Below, in pieces: positions 60,149 through 64,000 of a stretch of DNA of 64,000 nucleotides (the first letter of the stretch is position 1; every line of letters starts with the position of its first letter). The position numbers were made by a program, and so were the translations under genes. Origin of the DNA: Myoxocephalus aenaeus (Eukaryota; Chordata; Actinopteri; Perciformes; Cottidae); assembly GCA_038501785.1 (NCBI GenBank), contig JBAMJR010000043.1, positions 416,001 through 480,000 on the forward strand, in the 5' to 3' direction. The notes under the pieces were generated by a model. That model did no database searches. It saw only the letters and a list, made by a program, of their open reading frames with translations, and had not been told where the DNA came from.

Positions 60149-60678
60149 TTTAAAGGAATGGTTCAACATTTTCTGAAAGACTCAATTTCTTGCTGAGAGT
60201 TAGATAAGATTTATACCTCTCTCATGTCTGTACACTAAATATGTAGCTGGAGCCAGCAGTTAGCAGCCAGTTAGCTTATTTTAGCATAAAGAGTGGGACT
60301 AAGAGGAAACCACTAGCCTATAGCTGTGTCCAAATGTAACAAAATCCACCTACCAGCACCTCTAAATCTCAGTAATTGACATGCTTTATTTAGTTTGAAA
60401 ATTACTTTTTATGGGAGGTTATGTGCCAGACTATTTCTAGGCCATGACTGGTTCCTTACCTAGTTGCCAGGCAACTCTATGAAGTTACTGGTCCCGGCCA
60501 AGAAGTAGTCCGGGTTTTATTTTTTACAGATGAAGTCTTTTCTAAGCTAAGCTAACAGGCTACTGGCTGTAGCTTCAATTGCACTGGACAGACAGAGAGT
60601 GGTATCAATCTTCTCATCTGACTCTCTGCATGAACTTTATTAAGTGTGTTTCCCAAAATGTCGAACTATTCCTTTAAA
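60149..60678. mobile_element. 530-bp MITE with 24-bp terminal inverted repeats
   Basis: Left TIR 60149-60172 starts TTTAAAGGAATGGTTCAACA and right TIR 60655-60678 is its complement with 22 of 24 positions kept (TTTAAAGGAATAGTTCGACA). The interior has AGCTGGAGCCAGCAGTTAGC and TTAGCTTA blocks and no coding capacity. It is the better-preserved relative of the copy at 8536 and belongs to a family common in fish. Confidence 0.8.
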
Positions 60679-60862
60679 ACGGGTATTTGCTCTCTGGCAG
60701 CCGTTAAAGGGAAACGTCTACTGGGAATCTGGTAAAAGTTTCTGACTGTGTGAGTTGATGAGGAGCATGTCCCATTTTGAGGATGAGTTGCAGAGCCGTT
60801 CTATAAAGAAGAGGCCTTTTGTCTCCGGCTGAAGAGGAAGGAGAGGGAGATGGTGCAGGAGC

Positions 60863-60913
60863 TTCTCCTCCTCCTCCTCCTCCTCCTCCTCCTCCTCCTC
60901 CTCCTCCTCCTCC
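60863..60913. repeat. (CTC)17 microsatellite
   Basis: Trinucleotide run; it yields poly-Glu, poly-Gly or poly-Pro frames that are not genes. Confidence 0.96.
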
Positions 60914-61326
60914 AATTACCCGTCTTAATTTCTTCCCCATCCAATCATTTCATCTTCGCAGCGGCGTGCCCTCCAATCACCATCTGTCCTCCAGGCAGTA
61001 ACACTTATACATATCTGCTGTAATTAGACAATCATTTCCACATGTGGATCAAACTCCTTCAACCACTCAACCCCTACCTCACCCTCCCATCCGCCCACTG
61101 TCTCCTTTTTCCTCCCTCTGTTTTTCTTATTTCCCCGTCTCACACTCTACTACCCTCCGTGTGCCCCTTTTCACTTTTTCTCTCCCCCTTTTTCTCCTCT
61201 CGTTCTGATTGAATTACCATAAGTGCTAAGTCTAGGCCAAAATATGCCAGCTTGTTCTGATTAAAACTGTCCTTGTTATACCAGAGACTTTCCAAATGAC
61301 TGTGAGCATTTTTTTTGTGTAGGAGA

Positions 61327-61351
61327 GGGGGGGTGGGGGGGGGGGGGGGGG
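61327..61351. repeat. G homopolymer tract with one T
   Basis: About 24 G with a single T, able to form a G-quadruplex in principle; also a place where assemblies often err. Confidence 0.85.
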
Positions 61352-63464
61352 CATGGAGTTTGCGTTGAAAAGAAAAATGCAGCCAGACAACATTATATGG
61401 CAAGAGATAAAGAGAGGAAGCTCCAGAACAAGATGGGGACAGAGAGGTAATGGAGAGGCAGCGCGGTTCAGACTGAGACAGTAATGGTAATTGACAGAGT
61501 TGGGGTTACAACAGGTTCATGGTGACATCATGGTTGAATTTTGGGGAACATTTATATAGGAAAAACTATTCACTGTTCATTGGATGCACATGTATACCCC
61601 CAACTTTCTTTCTTTTTTCCCCCGTCTTTTTCCTTTTTTATTTCTCCACTTAGCCACAAACACTAATCGATGTAAACAACACTAAATATTCAGATTTGTT
61701 TCGGCGCTTTCAAATACATTTTTTGTCAGTTTCTTTGTTTACGCCTATGCTTTTACCAGATTTAGCTGTGTTGTGTGTTGTGTGTTAAACTGCATAACCC
61801 CAAACGGACAACTGCTACCCAGAGTGTCACTCCTTTCTCTTTCTCTCCCTCCTATTCTCCCCCAGTCCTCGTTTTCTTTCCTACTTTGCTCCCACTTTTT
61901 TTTTTTTTTACTACAAGTCTAGCCAACCCTAACCACTGGTACAGTATGTTCTTTGTGTTCATGTTAGTTCGCTGTTTGAGAGACAGAGAAGACATAACGG
62001 CTTTGGGAGCCGAAACCTGTTTATGGTGTATGTGTGGGTGTGATTATATTTGTGTCAGCTCTTTTTCTAGCTTGAAGAAAATTAACAGCAGGGAGTTGTG
62101 GTGTATTAAAGGTTCTTTGTGTCTTGTGCATGTGTTTTTCTTTTGGTGCCACTGTCTTTTGGTTTGTGGGCATTTGCCAGCCTTAATATGAATTTAACTC
62201 TATCTTTGCCTCCCTACATGTATGCTTATATGTTTGTGTGTGCCCGAGCAAGAGAGCGAGCTTGTCATGCATGCCTGTCATCCTCTGCATGCCTCTCTGT
62301 GCACCATAGAGCTTCACATGACATCAATCTGAGAGCAGTGGGATAGTGATCTCATTACCAACAGCCTGTTGCTGATTAAAACCTGCCGTCTGCACCCTCC
62401 TCCTTCGCCCTTTCTTTTCTTCTCCCTCCTCTCAGCTCTCTCCTGCTTCCTTGTCCTTTGCTCACCCCCCCCCCCCCCCCCTCCCTTCTCCTGCCTCCTC
62501 CACTACTCAACTCCAGAGTCGCACCATTCTGTGGTTTCTCCGCTGCTCGCTGCCAAAAAGGGCCCCATTTCCAGCTCTGCAGAAAGTTATAAGCGCCCCT
62601 CTTTTTCCTTTTCAGTTTTCCTCCTTTGTTTCTTTGTTCTTTGCTGTACACCTTTCCACAGAACTTATCAGAGGCCTCTAATACGGCATCGAGCCCTCCT
62701 CAAGTTTGTAATCTTCTTTCTGAGTCAACTTGCTTTGACACTCATTGACACTTAACAATAACAAAAGCAGGAGAGAATGATAATGCTTGTGAGTGTGTGC
62801 ATGTATCAACATGCATCCACATGTTGTGCTTATTACTGCTCCACAGATTCACAGTCAGAAAAATACAAATGTTTCTTTCACACCAGATGTTATACCCTCC
62901 CCTCCTCATTGCACATTTCACTGACACAGAAACACAAACGGGGCTGACCTTTCACCTCTCTCGTCGACACAGTTGCTGAGAAGTGTGGCAGTAACACAGA
63001 TGATTGAAGCCTGTGATTGGACGGTCCGCAGCTTCATATTTGTGACCAAAGATTAAAAAAAGGCTCATAGCAGACAATGTAGATTTTGACAAAGTGTTAA
63101 TTGTATTCAAGTTGAAATGATTTTTAAAAGTTTCCATTCAGTACTGTATGTATAGTAATGTGCTGAGGTAGCAAACACCAGACAAAAAGCTGTCTCATAT
63201 TTGTACATTTGGTCCCACACAAACAAAATTCGTTCCAGATATGTCTTTTGTTCTACTATTGAAAACACACACATTGTATCACTGCAGCGAGCTATTAACT
63301 TCATTTGTCCATTCCTCTCTCACCATGTGGCTTAGATCTGTTGTTTTTATGCCATGGACAGGAACACATGAAGAGGGCAATTTAACAAAAGTATATTATT
63401 TTATCCAAAAAGCTATGAGAATATGCATTCAACATTTAATTCAGCAATTGTTCTTATTTTTACA

Positions 63465-63640
63465 TTTCATTTAGCTGACACTTTTATCCAAAGTGACTTA
63501 CAGTCAGTGCATTCAGCCATGAGTACAAACTCAGAACAACAAGATTCAAGAAAGTACAATTTCTTCAAGAAGGCCAAACTACAAAGTGCTATCAGTAAGT
63601 GCCATTTAAGTGCTACTAAAGTGCTACTTTCTTTATTCAA
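63465..63640. mobile_element. Teleost dispersed repeat (TTTAGCTGACACTTTTATCC)
   Basis: Contains TTTAGCTGACACTTTTATCC followed by AAAGTGACTTACAGT and AGAACAACAAGATTCAAGAA. From memory this block is one of the most widespread repeats in fish genomes; its class is not certain here and its ends are approximate. Confidence 0.5.
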
Positions 63641-64000
63641 GGTATAGTTGGAAAAGATGTGTTATTTAAAACTCCCCATATTATTGTATATTATAGCAGT
63701 AGTCTGTTAAAATGGTAGTTTTTCAAATTAAACAGTACCGTAACTGTTGAAAGCTTTTAGTGAAGTTTTATTAAAAGGTTAGTAAAAACGTTTAAACAAA
63801 AGGCATCAGAAATCCAATCTTTCTTTAGACATTTTTACAAAAGTTTCATGCTACTTACATTTTTAACTTTTTTATCCAGGCATCCATTTATTTCGATGTA
63901 CTGAAGTACAATTAGTCACACAGATTTGGAGCAAACTTAATTTACAATAATGACGAGCTTATGCAATGTTCTTGGTCAATTTAGGACAAGCTGAATGAAT

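Larger units (their letters stand above)
60679..64000. other. Intergenic DNA with simple repeats
   Basis: No gene recognised. Pyrimidine-rich stretches (61070-61200, 61840-61910, 62395-62500) produce low-complexity open frames on both strands. Confidence 0.5.

Overview
The window is vertebrate nuclear DNA, most likely from a percomorph-type teleost fish. It has intron-rich genes with GT-AG splice sites, very many (CA)n, (TG)n and (AT)n tracts, and small DNA transposons and a tRNA-derived SINE of kinds common in fish genomes. There are no operons, phage or CRISPR features. The organism call is inference from style and gene content.

Three protein-coding genes can be rebuilt exon by exon, each in one unbroken frame with consensus splice sites. 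(1) rbms2, + strand, coding exons 6513 to 29370 (13 coding exons, 398 aa), is a two-RRM single-strand RNA/DNA-binding protein; a non-coding last exon and a long AT-rich 3' UTR run to about 33.7 kb. (2) A faim2 (Lifeguard 2/TMBIM2) gene, - strand, 39897 to 37029 (12 coding exons, 254 aa), is a multi-pass membrane inhibitor of Fas-triggered apoptosis. (3) A Rev-erb nuclear receptor, - strand, 53066 to 44418 (8 coding exons, 574 aa), is best called nr1d4 because its neighbours belong to the HoxC/human 12q13 paralogon. rbms2 and faim2 converge tail to tail; faim2 and nr1d4 lie in tandem on the - strand.

Layout: 1-6.3 kb upstream DNA with simple repeats; 6.3-33.7 kb rbms2, whose 10.8 kb first intron holds several MITE-like elements and whose second intron holds a striking 21-bp minisatellite (17690-18975); 33.7-36.3 kb a gap with a broken PIF/Harbinger transposase relic; 36-40 kb faim2; 40-43 kb a gap with two strong CTCF-like motifs; 43.1-53.1 kb nr1d4, with a SINE in its 3' UTR and a dense set of canonical E-boxes in its first intron; 53.7-55.5 kb nr1d4 promoter candidates with a CCAAT box, E-boxes, an NRF1 motif and a Rev-erb/ROR element; 55.5-64 kb without a recognisable gene.

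The three genes do not form one pathway; they are ancient neighbours. The observations most worth following up are the E-box/RORE architecture of the nr1d4 locus (circadian control), the 21-bp CpG-rich minisatellite with higher-order repeats of CREB-like half-sites inside rbms2, the 3'-UTR intron of rbms2 whose acceptor abuts a (TG)22 tract, and the set of near-perfect CTCF motifs. I see no sign of a wholly new biological system.
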